A DNA stretch of 64,000 bases from Sanderia malayensis (GCA_013076295.1 RQOL01000024.1:62001-126000); one strand, 5' to 3'; numbered from the stretch's first letter, positions 9,801 through 21,900 are shown. Notes: generated by a model from the letters alone, not told the origin. Numbers and translations are program-made.

Positions 9801-12664
9801 AACCTCATGGCAATAGCAAAAGCGGGAGACAGTATATCCGCGTATTTCCAAGTGTAAGAGACAAGCTGCGAGATTCGAAGTCAAAGAAACAAAGTAGCGC
9901 AAGTGGTGAGTTGGATAAGGTGTATCTATCCTCAGGAGACGTACTGGGAGCTAGAAGTCTGGGAGAGTTACCACGTGGACGTAGTGATCTCTACAATGCA
10001 AGAAGATCTGCTAGCAGCTCAACAAGTACAGGCAAACAGAATGGCAATGAAAAGGTATTGTGCGACGAATTCTGGTCGCTGCTGGAGAAAGCAAAAAGAG
10101 AGAGTTTGTCGGGAAAGGGTGGGTCATTTATAAGAGAATGTAGCGCACACCCAGAGCTTTTTGTTGTTCTGGCTACCGATCGGCAGTTGCAAGATATGGA
10201 AAAGTTCTGTACCGATCCAAGAGAATTCTGCGTGTATGGTATCGACCCAACGTTCAACATATTCAAAGAGAATATCAGTCTCACCGTTACAACATACAGA
10301 AATCTCCGCTTAATGAAACGTGATACCAACAAGCCACCAATGTTCATTGGCCCTGTGTTAATGCATCAGCGCAAAGATTGGAGAACGTATTCTAGATTCG
10401 CTCACCGCATTGTCTTGGAAAACCCAGCGTTGGAAGCAATTATAGCTTGTGGTACGGACGGTGAAAAGGCAATAATGGATGGCTGCAAAAGAAATTTTCC
10501 CTTTGCCATTTTCTTGCGATGTTTCATTCATTTCAAAGGTAAATATTTCAAAAGTACTTTTCTGTAACCCCTATGTAGATGAACAGTTTACCCATCTTGA
10601 TTTCATCATTGTATCTGGTATCAGCATTACTGAAATGTTTTCTGCGCTAGGTAACATCGAACGAGAGATTACGCGAAGAGGTCTTGGCACAAGCTTCAAA
10701 AAAGCCGTTATGAATGATATATTTGGCAAGCAAGAAGAGCATACAAAGTTCTATGGATTAGTGGACTGTGATGATGGAATTGAATTTGACACCAAACTGA
10801 AGGCATTGCAGGATGATTGGGTCGAAAAGGAAAAATGCGATCCATGTAAAAAACTTCCAGGTCAATCTTTCCATGCTTGGTTTACAAAAGAAAAGGTACG
10901 GTCTAGCAAATGCATTGTATTTTATTTAGAAATTCACATATGGTGCTAGATATTATAGACTTTGATCCAGGAGGTAGAATGTTATTATTTTTGTATTATA
11001 TTGTCATTTCTTTGCTATACTTATACAGGCAGAAGACATAAAGGATTTCCTTTTGAAGCCGGTGCGCATCGAAGCTGGGCTAGGAAATCCGCCAGACGAG
11101 TACACAACAAACGACAACGAGGCAGCAAACCAGGTGATAAAGAAATCGCTGCACTATGATCCTCAAGACCCACAGAAATTCATCGAACATATCCAGGATA
11201 TGATCGAGGGCCAATCCCGCAACGAAGATCGTGCAGTATTTGGCAAGGGACCTTACAAAGTGAGGGATCAATACTCACACCTAGAAATCGACGATCGAAG
11301 GTGGGGGAAAATGACATACGATCAAAAAATGGCACAGGCTGTGAAGTTTCGCAATGCTGGAATGGACAACGCACGGCGTGAGCTACCGGAGAAGGACAGC
11401 GACGATGATGGTGTTGATGATGATGATGATGATGACGATGCAAATCACCGAAACAGAAAATTGTCAATATCTGCAGTACAAAGTGGTATTAAGGTAGTTA
11501 TGTATGTATGTTGCTAACCGAGACAAGTGCCCAGCACAAGTATACAAATTCATATATACATTCTGTGATAACAGTGATGGATACGCAGAACTTGAAAGTT
11601 ATTCCTTGCAGAGCGATTCGTTTGCACAACAAGTTTTCATATGACATCGGTAACGTTATTTTCTGCTTTATGCTCACTGAAAATATAAATGTGTTTGCTT
11701 TATTATATAGGTAATTACACCGGCGATTCTGGAGTCAATGTGGGACAAAGCATCAGATCTTCTGCGGCAACCCAAACACGTGTTCCCACAGCCAGGTGCG
11801 ACAAATGGTGCATTTAGTGTCGTAGCAGCCAACAATAAGCTTTACAGTGTAATACCCGGCAAAGGTGGCTCATTTACATGCGAGAAAACTTGTATTCATT
11901 ACAGTACAAAGGTAGGGCATACTAATTCTAGACATTTTTATAGCTATCCACGATTCACAAAGGTTTCCTGGCAATAACAAGATGTTATGTATTTCCTTCA
12001 GATCTGTGAGCATACATTAGCAGCAGCCCAGGCAAACGGTACTATTCATAGTTTCATAAATTGGTTCAAAAGATCAAAAAAGAACAAAAGCCTGGTCGAT
12101 CTAGCTCTTGTAGGTGGGCCAAAAACAGCTGGAAAAAAGCCCTCCAATCGCAAACGGTCCAACAACAAGCGCAAATCAATTGAAGATATGGTGGACATCC
12201 ACAAAGATAAGATGCCTTTGCAGACACACAGTGCTCATGTTCAGACACCTCCTGTAAGCACGTGCCACCCAATACAACATGTGTTGCCGCCTGCTTCACT
12301 GCACCCTAGCCTTGCCCTTCCTGGAAAAGGTAACCGCTTTTCATTGAAATGGGTTGCAGGTACTCGTATATCAAAATGCTACGGTTGTCGTGGGGATATA
12401 ATAAACCCCCCTACCCAAGCTCCAGAGGATCTCGTGGTTGTATACCAGGACATGCGACAGTACCGAGACAGAGCTACAGGAAACATGGTGTTTACATCTG
12501 AAGCCCAAAATGTACATTTTCATTTGCGACTAAGATGCATCCTAGCAAAATATATGTTTTTCAATCCTGGTTTGCTGGAGATCCCTCCAGAATTCATTGC
12601 CTACTTTCAGGAGGCACATTTGCAACGACTTTCTTCCGAATTTGGGTTGATTTTCCATTTATAA
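6811..12664 (+). CDS. Kinase - protease-like - MULE transposase fusion protein, nine exons
   Basis: Exons 6811-8604, 8727-8819, 8910-9055, 9180-9622, 9723-10538, 10651-10895, 11029-11493, 11711-11911 and 12002-12664 join in frame, all GT-AG, giving about 1,621 residues. Numbering from 6811: residues 13-270 are a protein kinase (GTGSFG loop at 23, K43, HRD D148, DFG D186, APE E219). Residues 340-560 contain NDGTNAC (C381) and VDTH (D515, H517), resembling a papain-fold protease; this is inference. Residues 990-1220 are the MULE DDE core (D1000 in GIDPTF, D1071 in GTDGEK, CFIH, E1210 in TTNDNE). An acidic Asp run follows. Then come a SWIM-like finger (C1391, C1395, C1403, H1405) and a C-terminal CYGC/H/C zinc motif. 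The start is unresolved: 6811 is GTG, the frame is closed by TGA at 6751, and an ATG at 6776 lies in another frame. A 5' exon or a 1-base loss near 6808 is likely. Confidence 0.85.
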
Positions 12665-12763
12665 CTTTGCAATATTTACATAATTTGTTTTTCATCATTC
12701 TCTTCAGTTAAAGTTCGGTTGCCAATGTGCGCATTTCCACTTTTTTTATGTTAATCCAATTTT

Positions 12764-13131
12764 ACATGTTTTGTTGATGTTTCAGTGTATTTCCAGTTTA
12801 AGGGATAAGAACGTATGACTTAATATACGACAAAAGCACTGTACAAATAAATTGTTCGCCTGCAAAATGTTTGAGAATTTTTTCTAACTTCGTGCGTCAT
12901 TTTTGAGTTAATTGCAAACTATTCCCCCTTTTACAGATTCCCCCTTTTACAGATTCCCCCTTTTACAGATTCCCCCTTTTACAGATTCCCCCTTTTACAG
13001 ATTCCCCCTTTTACAGATTTGAAAAAGGGGGAATATGACGTCATACGACATCGTGTGACGTCATATTCCCCCTTTTCTCCATTCCCCGTTCCCCGTTCCC
13101 TGATTCCCCGTTCCCCCTTTTACAGATAGCC
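12764..13131 (-). repeat. Right TIR of the kinase-MULE with six subterminal iterons
   Basis: This is the inverse of 4901-5342. It has the same terminal sequence, the same TATGACGTCA palindrome (about 13021-13075) and the same inner block, but only six copies of the iteron against twelve on the left. A patch of about 40 bp next to the iterons (near 12851-12890) is unrelated to the left TIR. Confidence 0.9.
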
Positions 13132-13240
13132 TTTGTACGACCGCCATTGTTGCTTCGGCATACTGTGACGCTTAGGCCTAATGTAAACAAAGTCAAAGTT
13201 TTAAAAACAAATCAGTCAATGTTTCTTCATAACAGATAGA

Positions 13241-13352
13241 CAGGTGAGCGCAGCGAGCTAACCCATTGCACGTGGGGTTGAAAGAGGCATGAGCGAAGCG
13301 AATGCAGCGCACGAAGTGCGCCAACCATAGGCGAGCGCAGCGAGCTAACCTA
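13241..13352. repeat. Partial 87-bp minisatellite left of the LINE
   Basis: About 1.3 units of the minisatellite that continues at 15226-15815 (GAGCGCAGCGAGCTAACCCA ... GGCATGAGCG). The LINE between them therefore appears to have inserted into the array. Confidence 0.8.
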
Positions 13353-13512
13353 TTATTATTATTATTATTATTAACAATTTATTTTACGTTGGCAAGAAAA
13401 AAAAATATATATACATAGCTAATAAGCTAATTAACGCCAACAAGATAAAGTTTAAAACCTATTTTACAATTTCCCAAATAAATAAATAAATAAATTAATT
13501 AATTAATTAAAT

Positions 13513-15148
13513 TTACAAAAACCCTAAATCTTTAATAAAGACTTTGCACAATCTGCAGATGCAAGTATTTCCTTTCCATGATTTTATTTTTCGTTTGAAT
13601 TCAGCGAGTGTGCTGGAGTCTTTAATTTCGGTTGGTAATGAGGACCATAAATGACAGCCTCTGTACTGAATATTCTCTATTCCGTATGTGTTTGTCCTTA
13701 CTTCGGGCAACCGTAAATGATTTTCACTTCGCAAACTGTATTTAATATTTCTCTCTGTAAATATTTTTTTCATAAATGTTGGATTTAGATTGTTTTTTGT
13801 TTTGAATATTTCAATCATTAGCAGTTGCAGATTGTGCTGATGAACAGTGCCATATTTTTTCTTTAGTTTTTCTAGCTCTGATTCACTATCTTTGCATACC
13901 AACCGTAATGCTCTCTCTTGAATGCGATTTAACTTCGAATTAGTTGCCCTGTCATGAAACATCCATACAAGTGGACAATAATTAAACTGCGACCGGATGA
14001 AAGAATTCATTAAAATTTCTAATTTGATAGGATCAATGTAATTCGACAAACGAGCAAGCGCGTGAAGCTTTTGGTTGGCCTTTTTTGACAAATCATCAAC
14101 ATGTTTTTTAAAGCTTAGTTTCTTATCAAAGGTCACACCTAACAGTTTTTCGTATTCACTTTCATTAATCCTTGAATTTCCAATTGAAACTGTTGCTTCC
14201 GTACTTTTATCGCCAAATATCATCAGGTGGCATTTGTCATCATTTAATTTTAAAAAGTTGTCGGAAAACCATTTTACTATCACAGAGCTGTCTTCTTCTA
14301 ATTGTTTGATAATAGTATCAAGATCCGGTTGGCATGCAAAGATTGTGGTATCATCAGCATAGTTACAGATCTTTGTGCGATGTGTAGACCAGAATATGTC
14401 ATTTATAAAGACATTAAATAATAAAGGCCCTAGGACCGACCCTTGGGGTACTCCAATCTTGATTTCTTTCCAATCACTAAAAGAGTTGTTGATCTTTACT
14501 CTCTGTTGTCTATTGGATAGATAGCTTCTTATGAGCTGAAGGGCATCCGTGTTAAGTCCATAGGCACTCAGTTTTGCTATCAAAAGACCATGGTTTACAC
14601 AATCAAAAGCCTTTGAAAGATCCATGAACACTGCTCCTGCAAGTCCCTTATTATCAATGATGTTCTTACAGTATTGCAAAAAGTTTAACAAGACATGCTG
14701 CGTGTTATACCCTTGTCTAAATCCTCCTAATAGCGGTGAAAAAAAGCGTGCAGTAAATTCAGATAATTGCCTGTGCATTAGTCGCTCGAATATTTTACCG
14801 ATTGTAGGAAGGAGACTTATTGGTCTATAATTCTTTTTGCTCATGTTATCATCCTTCTTGAAGAGTGAAGAAACGTCAGCATTTTTCATATTATCTGGGA
14901 AGCTGCTTTCCTCAACAAGTTTATTAAAAAGCTCTGTGAGAGGAAAACAAAACAAATCTGCGTTGTACTTTAATATTTTTGCAGGGATTGCATTCTGTGG
15001 TGAACCCTTCTTAGGATCTAAATTTTGCAGCTGTTCTAGCATTTCTTCGACTGTGATTTTCCTGAATGAGAAGTTTATGGTGCTATTGACGGACGACTTT
15101 ATCCTAAGGACACTGGGGTGTGACTGAAAACGTTTTACAATCGTTAAG
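13513..15148 (-). CDS. LINE reverse transcriptase, 5'-truncated ORF2
   Basis: An open minus-strand frame of more than 509 codons. RT motifs appear in order: RPISLLPTIGKIFE, GFRQGYNTQ, FMDLSKAFDCVNH, GVPQGSVLGPLLF, the catalytic YADD (in CNYADDTTIF), LKLNDDKCHLMIFG and LLGVTFDKKLSFKKH. A typical C-terminal tail follows (YGIENIQYRGCHLWSSLP). All catalytic aspartates are present and no stop interrupts the frame. The endonuclease domain and ORF1 are absent, so the copy cannot be autonomous. The frame stays open upstream of the first Met (15042) through FQSHPSVLRI into the palindrome, showing that 15042 is not the original start. Confidence 0.9.
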
Positions 15149-15223
15149 CAGGGATCATCTTAACGATTGTAAAACGTTTTCAGTCACACCCCAGTGTCCT
15201 TAGGATAAAGTCGTCCGTCAATA
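15084..15223. repeat. Perfect palindrome with 65-bp arms and 10-bp spacer
   Basis: Arms 15084-15148 and 15159-15223 are exact inverted copies, separated by CAGGGATCAT. The inner arm is LINE coding sequence. The outer arm is its reversed copy at the 5' boundary of the LINE. Confidence 0.9.
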
Positions 15224-15225
15224 CC

Positions 15226-15815
15226 TATTGTAAGTGGGGTAGAAAGGGGCATGAGCGTTAGCGAATGCAGCGCACAAAGTGCGCCAACCATAGGCGAGCG
15301 CAGCGAGCTAACCCATTGTAGTGGGGTTGAAAAGGGCATGAGCGTTAGCGAATGCAGCGCACGAAGTGCGCCAATCATAGGCAAGCACAGCGAGCTAACC
15401 CACTGTAGTGGGGTTGAAAGGGGCATGAGCGTAAGCGAATGCAGCGCACGAAGTGCGTCAACCATAGGCAAGCACAGCGAGCTAACCCACTGTAGTGGGG
15501 TTGAAAGGGGCATGAGCGTAAGCGAATGCAGCGCACGAAGTGCGTCAACCATAGGCGAGCGCAGCGAGCTAACCCATTGTAGTGGGGTTGAAAGGGGCAT
15601 GAGCGTGAGCGAATGCAGCGCACAAAGTGCGCCAACCATAGGCGAGCGCAGCGAGCTAACCCACTGTAGTGGGGTAGAAAGGGGCATGAGCGTTAGCGAA
15701 TGCAGCGCACGAAGTGCGCCAATCATAGGCAAGCACAGCGAGCTAACCCACTGTAGTGGGGTTGAAAGGGGCATGAGCGTGAGCGAATGCAGCGCACAAA
15801 GTGCGCCAACCAGAT
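15226..15815. repeat. 87-bp minisatellite, about 6.8 copies
   Basis: Successive copies of GGCATGAGCG start 87 bp apart (15249, 15336, 15423 and so on). Because 87 is a multiple of three, long ORFs run on both strands (225 and 196 codons), with a 29-residue repeat containing SVSECSA on the + strand. I treat these as fortuitous. The array ends about 170 bp upstream of the HLCS start codon. Confidence 0.9.
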
Positions 15816-15988
15816 TAAGCCTTTTTTACTTGACGGGCTGGGGCGAACGAGCGAAGCGAGTGATGACCCCTAGTTCTTTTAATTTTGTGAACTTCTCCAG
15901 ATGTTTTTATGATACCCAGCGCTGGTAGAAAACTCTTCAGTTTACAGCAGATATTTCCTTTGAATATCTTGTTTGGATTTAATTCGAA

Positions 15989-18900
15989 ATGGATGAGGAT
16001 GCAACAGATGAGAAGCTTGCCTCCTGGTAAGTTTTATTCAGTTTAATTATCGCCATCGGATCAAACTAGGGGTGCATGAAGGAGGCCTAGGGGTGCGCAA
16101 CCGATATCAGATATGACACGGACTATTTTACGGCTTATTTGGATTGATATTAACGAACGGAGTGGTCAGAAATCAATCAATTATCTCACACACAATGGGG
16201 ATGGAGTGACATAACATACAATTTTGGGATGAATGTATATATTTTGGAAGACTAACATAGTTGATAGGCGGCATTCCCTTCATGCGGCAACCAATTTCCG
16301 ATGAATCACATGTGCAAAATGTAGCACTGGCAGGCACACTCTGGAGATAGATAAAGTTGGAACATTCTTTTAGAACAATGCTAGTTGTTCTTTTCTTTGC
16401 ATACTCAGATCTCATTTGAATTTGCCATAATCTACTGAAATTGTCATGTTCTTGAGCTGAAATGTCATAATTCTTATAATTTTGTGCCCTTATGGCTGGG
16501 TATATCTGTAACGGAATGTCCATATATATAAATAAGCGTGACACTGACACGGATATACATCAAATCACACAATTTTATGGTATTGAACATGACAGATGAT
16601 AATTGTTTGAAAAGCTTGGCCCTGCTTTGCTTGCAGCACTGATCACTGATCTCACACACACATTTAACATTTCTTATAAATACATTTGAATTTGTTGCAG
16701 AATTCCTCATTCAATCTTACTTGAATATTTTGAAGTTGACATTGATTTTAATGTTGTGAAATTTTTGTTTCTATTTCCCGAGATCTGCATTTTGAGCTTG
16801 CATAAACTTCTGTGAAACTTCCAACAAGAATATAATTTTCCTGCTATAATATTCCGCTGTGAATTTAATGTGGATAGTAAAAAAGTCAAACACAAAGATT
16901 CATGAGTGTTGAACAATTTTTTTGTAGCCAGTCAAGTAAAGCCTCCAAACATTGTCATTATCAGTCAGAAACAAGATAACTTTTCCAAATGGAAATTAAT
17001 TCTGGAGAGATTGCTGTCTCAACATACCTATGTTATTTACAACTTGGAAAGAAAAGAACTTCTTAAGACATACTGGTTGGATAATATTGAATTGGTTCTC
17101 GTTGATTATGTTACAAACCTGGAAGAAAAAGAAAGCCAAAACTTGAATAATTTCCTCAGAAAAGGTGGCAGTTGTCTAGCTCATTGCTGTTTTTTTCCCT
17201 GCAAAGATCATGTTATTGAGTATTCATCTGTTTTGTCAAAGCACGAGTGCTCATTTCCTATTGACAGAAGATTCAGTACATTTGATGGGCTTGTTAACTC
17301 AGGCCTAATGGATTATTGCGGTAAGAATGTTGAAAATCCCATCATAATAGATTTATCGCTGAGATAATTCTAAAATATCTACAATTTAATTCTGATAAGA
17401 TGTATAAATGGTCTGAAGTCTGGCAGCACTGTTTTATTGTCAGATCAAAATTTGTTATTTTAAAGTTAAGCCAGCCAGTTTAGTGTGACTGTTTTGTTGG
17501 AATTTAATAAAGTGATATTGCCTGCTGTGATTAATTTTGATTAATCAAAGGTTCACCAATTATGTAATTAGATTATACAATCAAGTTCTCTTACAATGAT
17601 GTGATCTTATCTCTATGCTATTTTAGGTATGCCACTACATGATACATTTTGCTGCACCAGTGCAGAGCAAAAGTCAGTATTGGCTGCAAAAAAATTTGGT
17701 ACTGGGCACCTTGTAGTTTCTGCACTTGATATACTTGCAACATTGGAGTTAAATGGTCAGGAATCCCTTTCTGATGTTAGCCAGTCAAATGTGCTTTCTC
17801 TGTTGTCAATAGTTCTTCAAAACCTAGGATTGAGTTGTCGCAAAGATGAAATTTTCGAACCAGTGCAATTAACACCTGGGTATCTGTTCGGTTTATCTCA
17901 GGTATTTCTGCAAACCAATCAATTGATTTTGATCATTTTATATTAATCACAGACAAAAGTCTTTAAACGATGATTTACCTATGTCATTTTTATCTGCAAA
18001 GCTAATATAGTGACCCCCATTACAATGAATTTCTCTAATTGCAATAGAGTACCACCCTTTATTTATTTGCAAGCTTATAATTGTGTAGCCCATTTGCAGC
18101 AATAGTCGCTTTCCGCTTTATGAATTTTTGATAGGGGGAGGGGGAGGGGACAGTGGTATCTTGATTGAAGTAAGCCATATTTGAGACTGTGAATGAATAA
18201 TCTTAATTGTAAAAATTTACTACATTTCAGAATGTTGGTAATTTCATCTCAAGCAATCAGCCGAAGCTCAATAAGCCACAACAAATGGATCAGCATTTTA
18301 CTTGTCAACTGTTCTTTTCAAATAATCATGAGATTGAAAGCTCTCTACATACTGATGATAATTATTTCCCCATTTTACTATGTGAGAAAGATGCAACCTG
18401 TGATGTTGTGAATAATTTCTTCAATATTCAAACATTCTGGAAACATTTGGATACTAAGAAACTTGGAAGACTTGCTATATATTCAAAGACAGTCACATCT
18501 ACTCAGTTTCTTCTGGAAAGGTATGAAGCTTTCGTATTTTATGAATGTGATGCCATATGAGTGGCATTGTTGTCTATGTGTGTTTGTCTCACCACTGCCA
18601 ATCAATCTTGCAAACCTTATAGATTGTGTAGAGTGGTGGATACCTGTCCCTTTGTTTTTTCGCCCTTAGTTGCGTGACAAAAAATGCCTTGCATTCCCCA
18701 CTATTTCCTGAATGATCTACTGTAACCATCTATCTATTGTTTTTATTTCTTTGGATGTGGTGTACATACTAAAACCTTTTTATACCTATATTGAATAGTG
18801 TGTATTTTCTATCATGGTTGTGGGCTTGAACGGGTTTTTGTAGATATTCCTGACAGTTTTACTTTAGCAAGCAAAGCAGAGGGAAATGTTTTGAAGAATA

Positions 18901-21900
18901 ACATCCCTTTGTTTACCAGCTAAATGAATTGTCAAACCGATTTGTGATCATGTCCTACAAAAACGTGTAGAAAGTATACAACCCTCATTGTGCGTTGAAG
19001 ACTTTAAAAGCATACTTTCATTGCAATAAAACAGCCAAATCTTTTTTGAAATTATGAAGTTGGCCTACAAACAGCTTGGGTAAAGTTTATTTGGTCACCT
19101 TTAGATGTTGAGAGTCCACAATATCTTATGCAATTTTAACGTTAATGTCCGAGAATCGAGTTAAGAAGTCTTAGTTTGTAAATTGAACTTTGTGATCTTC
19201 AAGATGTTCCATGAATGTGAATATTCAATTTTTGCTGTATTCAATATTTATGATTTTGGGGTGTTCTTGTGTTCTTGTGGGGGTGTTCCAGGGTTGTCAG
19301 ATTGAAATCTTCAAAATTCCCAAGTCGAGGCTCAAAAAATCCCGAAATCCATTGTTTTAAAAATAAAATTCCCAAGGTTAAATTTTTTCTTTGGAAATGA
19401 CGTCATTCATGCAAAATGGCAAAGATCCCGAGATTTTAGATTTCAGATCCTGAGATTTCAATTGTTTTTAAGCCTTCCATTATCGATGTTTACATTTTAC
19501 CAGCGTTTATAATTTTTCCAGCCACCGCAATCTACAGCCTTTTTCGCTAATTTGTTCTTATTTTCCAGTGGTGCCATCAAGCATCAACGACAAAATAATC
19601 AGTTTGAATGAAAATATGACTGATTTTTTGAATGTTCAAACAAAGTGAACAATTGCCGATAAACTTCTAAAATTCCCAAGATATATCCCAAGGTTTTTTT
19701 CGAAAAAATAATTCCCAAGGAAAATCCCATCAGCCTCAAAAAATCCCAAGACCTTGGGATAAAATCCCAAGTCTGACAACCCTGGGGTGTTCTTGGCTCT
19801 CATGCAAATGTTTTTGCCCTTTTTTATTCAGGATAACTTCGTCATTTTCTTCCTGTGATGGTCTTACAGTAATTGCTGGTCGGCAATTAAAAGGCAAAGG
19901 TAATTAACGTTGAGTGCTCTGTTTGTTCAGCAGAAATCAGATAACTGAGATTCTTCACACGGGGGGAATGCTGGGAATATCCTTTTGTCGTTAGACAACA
20001 TTGTCACTGAAAAACCACTTATGTGCAGTATGTGCAGCTACGCCTGGCTTAACAGATAACGGGGAGGATATAAATCACGTGAAAGTGGTTCCAGGGCACT
20101 ATGTTTTCGATTGTAAGGAGTCAAGTAGGTCATCAATTTTTCACCTCAGAACATCACCACCATTTTCATCACCTCAGAACAAAGCAAGTGTGAAATTGGA
20201 TGTTTTTCTGACTTGAGGAAAGTTCGAACTATCCAGGCCAGGAATTATGAGGCTCAGGGGAATCGATTTAGAGATTGTACAAAAACTCTTGTTTTGTTTA
20301 TAGGGAGAGGTGGAAATAAATGGCTTTCTCCAGACGGCTGCATGATGTTTTCTTTGGCAATGCATGTCAATATTTCTTCTGCGATTGGTAAGAGACTTCC
20401 TTTTCTGCAACATATTGTGGCAGTTGCCGTTGTAAAAGCAATAAGAGAAATTTATGGATACGAGGTTTGTCGAATTCTTTGTGACTTATCCTCTGATTCA
20501 CCTTACTTACTTGTTTTGAAAAGAATCTTGGAGCTTACGCTATTATTCTTTCTGTAGCTTTTGGAACACGAGGGTTCATTATCTGAAATATTTTTAACGA
20601 GCCTTAGCTTTATAGCATTACTGTCTTATCACTATGGGCTTAAAACTGAGAAGACTTTGCTTTCAATTATCATTTCATTAATTGATATGTTTGTATTTGG
20701 TGACATGATATTTGCTTCCTCACTTTCTAGGAATTAAAAATTGGTATAAAATGGCCTAACGATATATACTTTGGCCATAGCTCCAAGATCGGAGGCTTAA
20801 TCGTCAGTTCATCAGTATGTGGTGGAGAATTCAAAACTATCATTGGTATGTACTGGTATTCTATGCAGTGATTGTCTCATTTTTATTCTGTGCCATAGTA
20901 AACTCCCCTTTACTTGAACCCCCAATAAATCGAATGATTGTCTCTTTGTCCCTTTAAAAGTCCGAGCTATTGGGTATTTAATTTACGGCTGTATTTTCGA
21001 AGTTTTGTTTTATTATTTCATCCAAACATTGGGCTTTTGTAGGTGTTGGCTTGAATGTTGCAAACAAGAAACCTACGGTATGCTTAAACAGCATCATTGA
21101 TAAGCATAACTCGGAACATGCTTCGTATTTACAACATATATCTATCGAAGAAGTTATTGGACGCACATTGACAAACATTGAGGTATTGCAAGACATCTTT
21201 GAAAGAAGTGGTCATGCGACATTCTCTAACATCTATTACAAATATTGGCTTCATGGGTAAGTTTGATTTGTCATTCTAATTTATTCGTAGCAGTTCGATG
21301 GCATAAGTGAAGACTTTTCGTTCAGGTTTTTCCGGACTGTTTACACATACTACTGGTCCATAGTCCATAGTCCTTTTTCTGTTAGCTATGCTTGAGCACA
21401 TCTATTTCCAAATATCACATCGCCATTGTGATTTCAAACGGTCAAATTTGCACTAAGATGCCGGGTCTTATAAATTCATAAATTTCTACCGTATCTTTTT
21501 CCTGAGTGTTTTTTGAAAAAAGACGGCTTTGTAATAACTTATGGATAAAGAGTTTGAAAATTCCAACTAAAACAGCGAAGCTGTTTGATTTACTGAAGGT
21601 ACTGCTTGATTTTAACTGTGAGAATCACGTTCTTGTACTATTTACTATTTACGTTATCAGGCCTGAAAAATTAGTTTTCTAACCTGTTTCTAACTACTTT
21701 AAAATCCCCGAATAAGTCGGTTTCCAGCATATGCTATTGTCGTTTGCCATGGTTGGTTAACGAAACACCTAGAGTATGGAAATAAAGAACAACGGAAAGG
21801 TTCTACCTTTTATTTGCAAAAATGTTGAGTCTCAGTATGAGGACATTGAAGCTGTGAGTGTTGCAAAAAGCAATAAGTTTAAGCCAATAGTTTTAACTGG

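Larger units (their letters stand above)
4901..13131 (+). mobile_element. 8.2-kb MULE-type DNA transposon carrying a kinase-transposase gene
   Basis: The element begins GGCTATCTGTAAAAGGGGGA and ends with the inverse, ...TACAGATAGCC. It is flanked on both sides by TTTGTACGAC (4891-4900 and 13132-13141), a perfect 10-bp target-site duplication; 8-11 bp is the rule for Mutator-like elements. The TIRs are long (about 442 bp left, 368 bp right), differing mainly in the number of 15-16-bp repeat units and a short divergent patch. Between them lies a single nine-exon + strand gene (6811-12664) encoding a MULE DDE transposase fused behind a protein kinase. Near-identical TIRs, an unmutated TSD and an uninterrupted spliced frame indicate a young insertion. 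A truncated hAT-type MITE (6488-6625) sits inside, upstream of the gene. Confidence 0.93.
13353..15223 (-). mobile_element. 5'-truncated non-LTR retrotransposon (CR1/L2-like LINE)
   Basis: On the minus strand the element holds an RT reading frame (to 13513), about 150 bp of 3' untranslated sequence, and a terminal (AAT)n microsatellite (13352-13374 on +), as in CR1/L2-type LINEs. The 5' end is cut inside the RT domain and finishes in a large inverted duplication (15084-15223). Both edges abut the 87-bp minisatellite. ACCTATT occurs at the 3' edge and again next to the 5' edge, so it may be a 7-bp target duplication. Confidence 0.85.

Noticed and set aside
9991..10347. 118-codon minus ORF opposite the transposase
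   Set aside because: Shadow of exon 5 of the fusion gene; no independent support.
15226..15815. Could the array be CRISPR-like?
   Set aside because: Units are contiguous 87-bp tandem repeats without unique spacers, in an animal genome.
15251..15928. 225-codon ORF with 29-residue repeats upstream of HLCS
   Set aside because: Produced by the 87-bp minisatellite; the opposite strand is equally open and there is no gene context.
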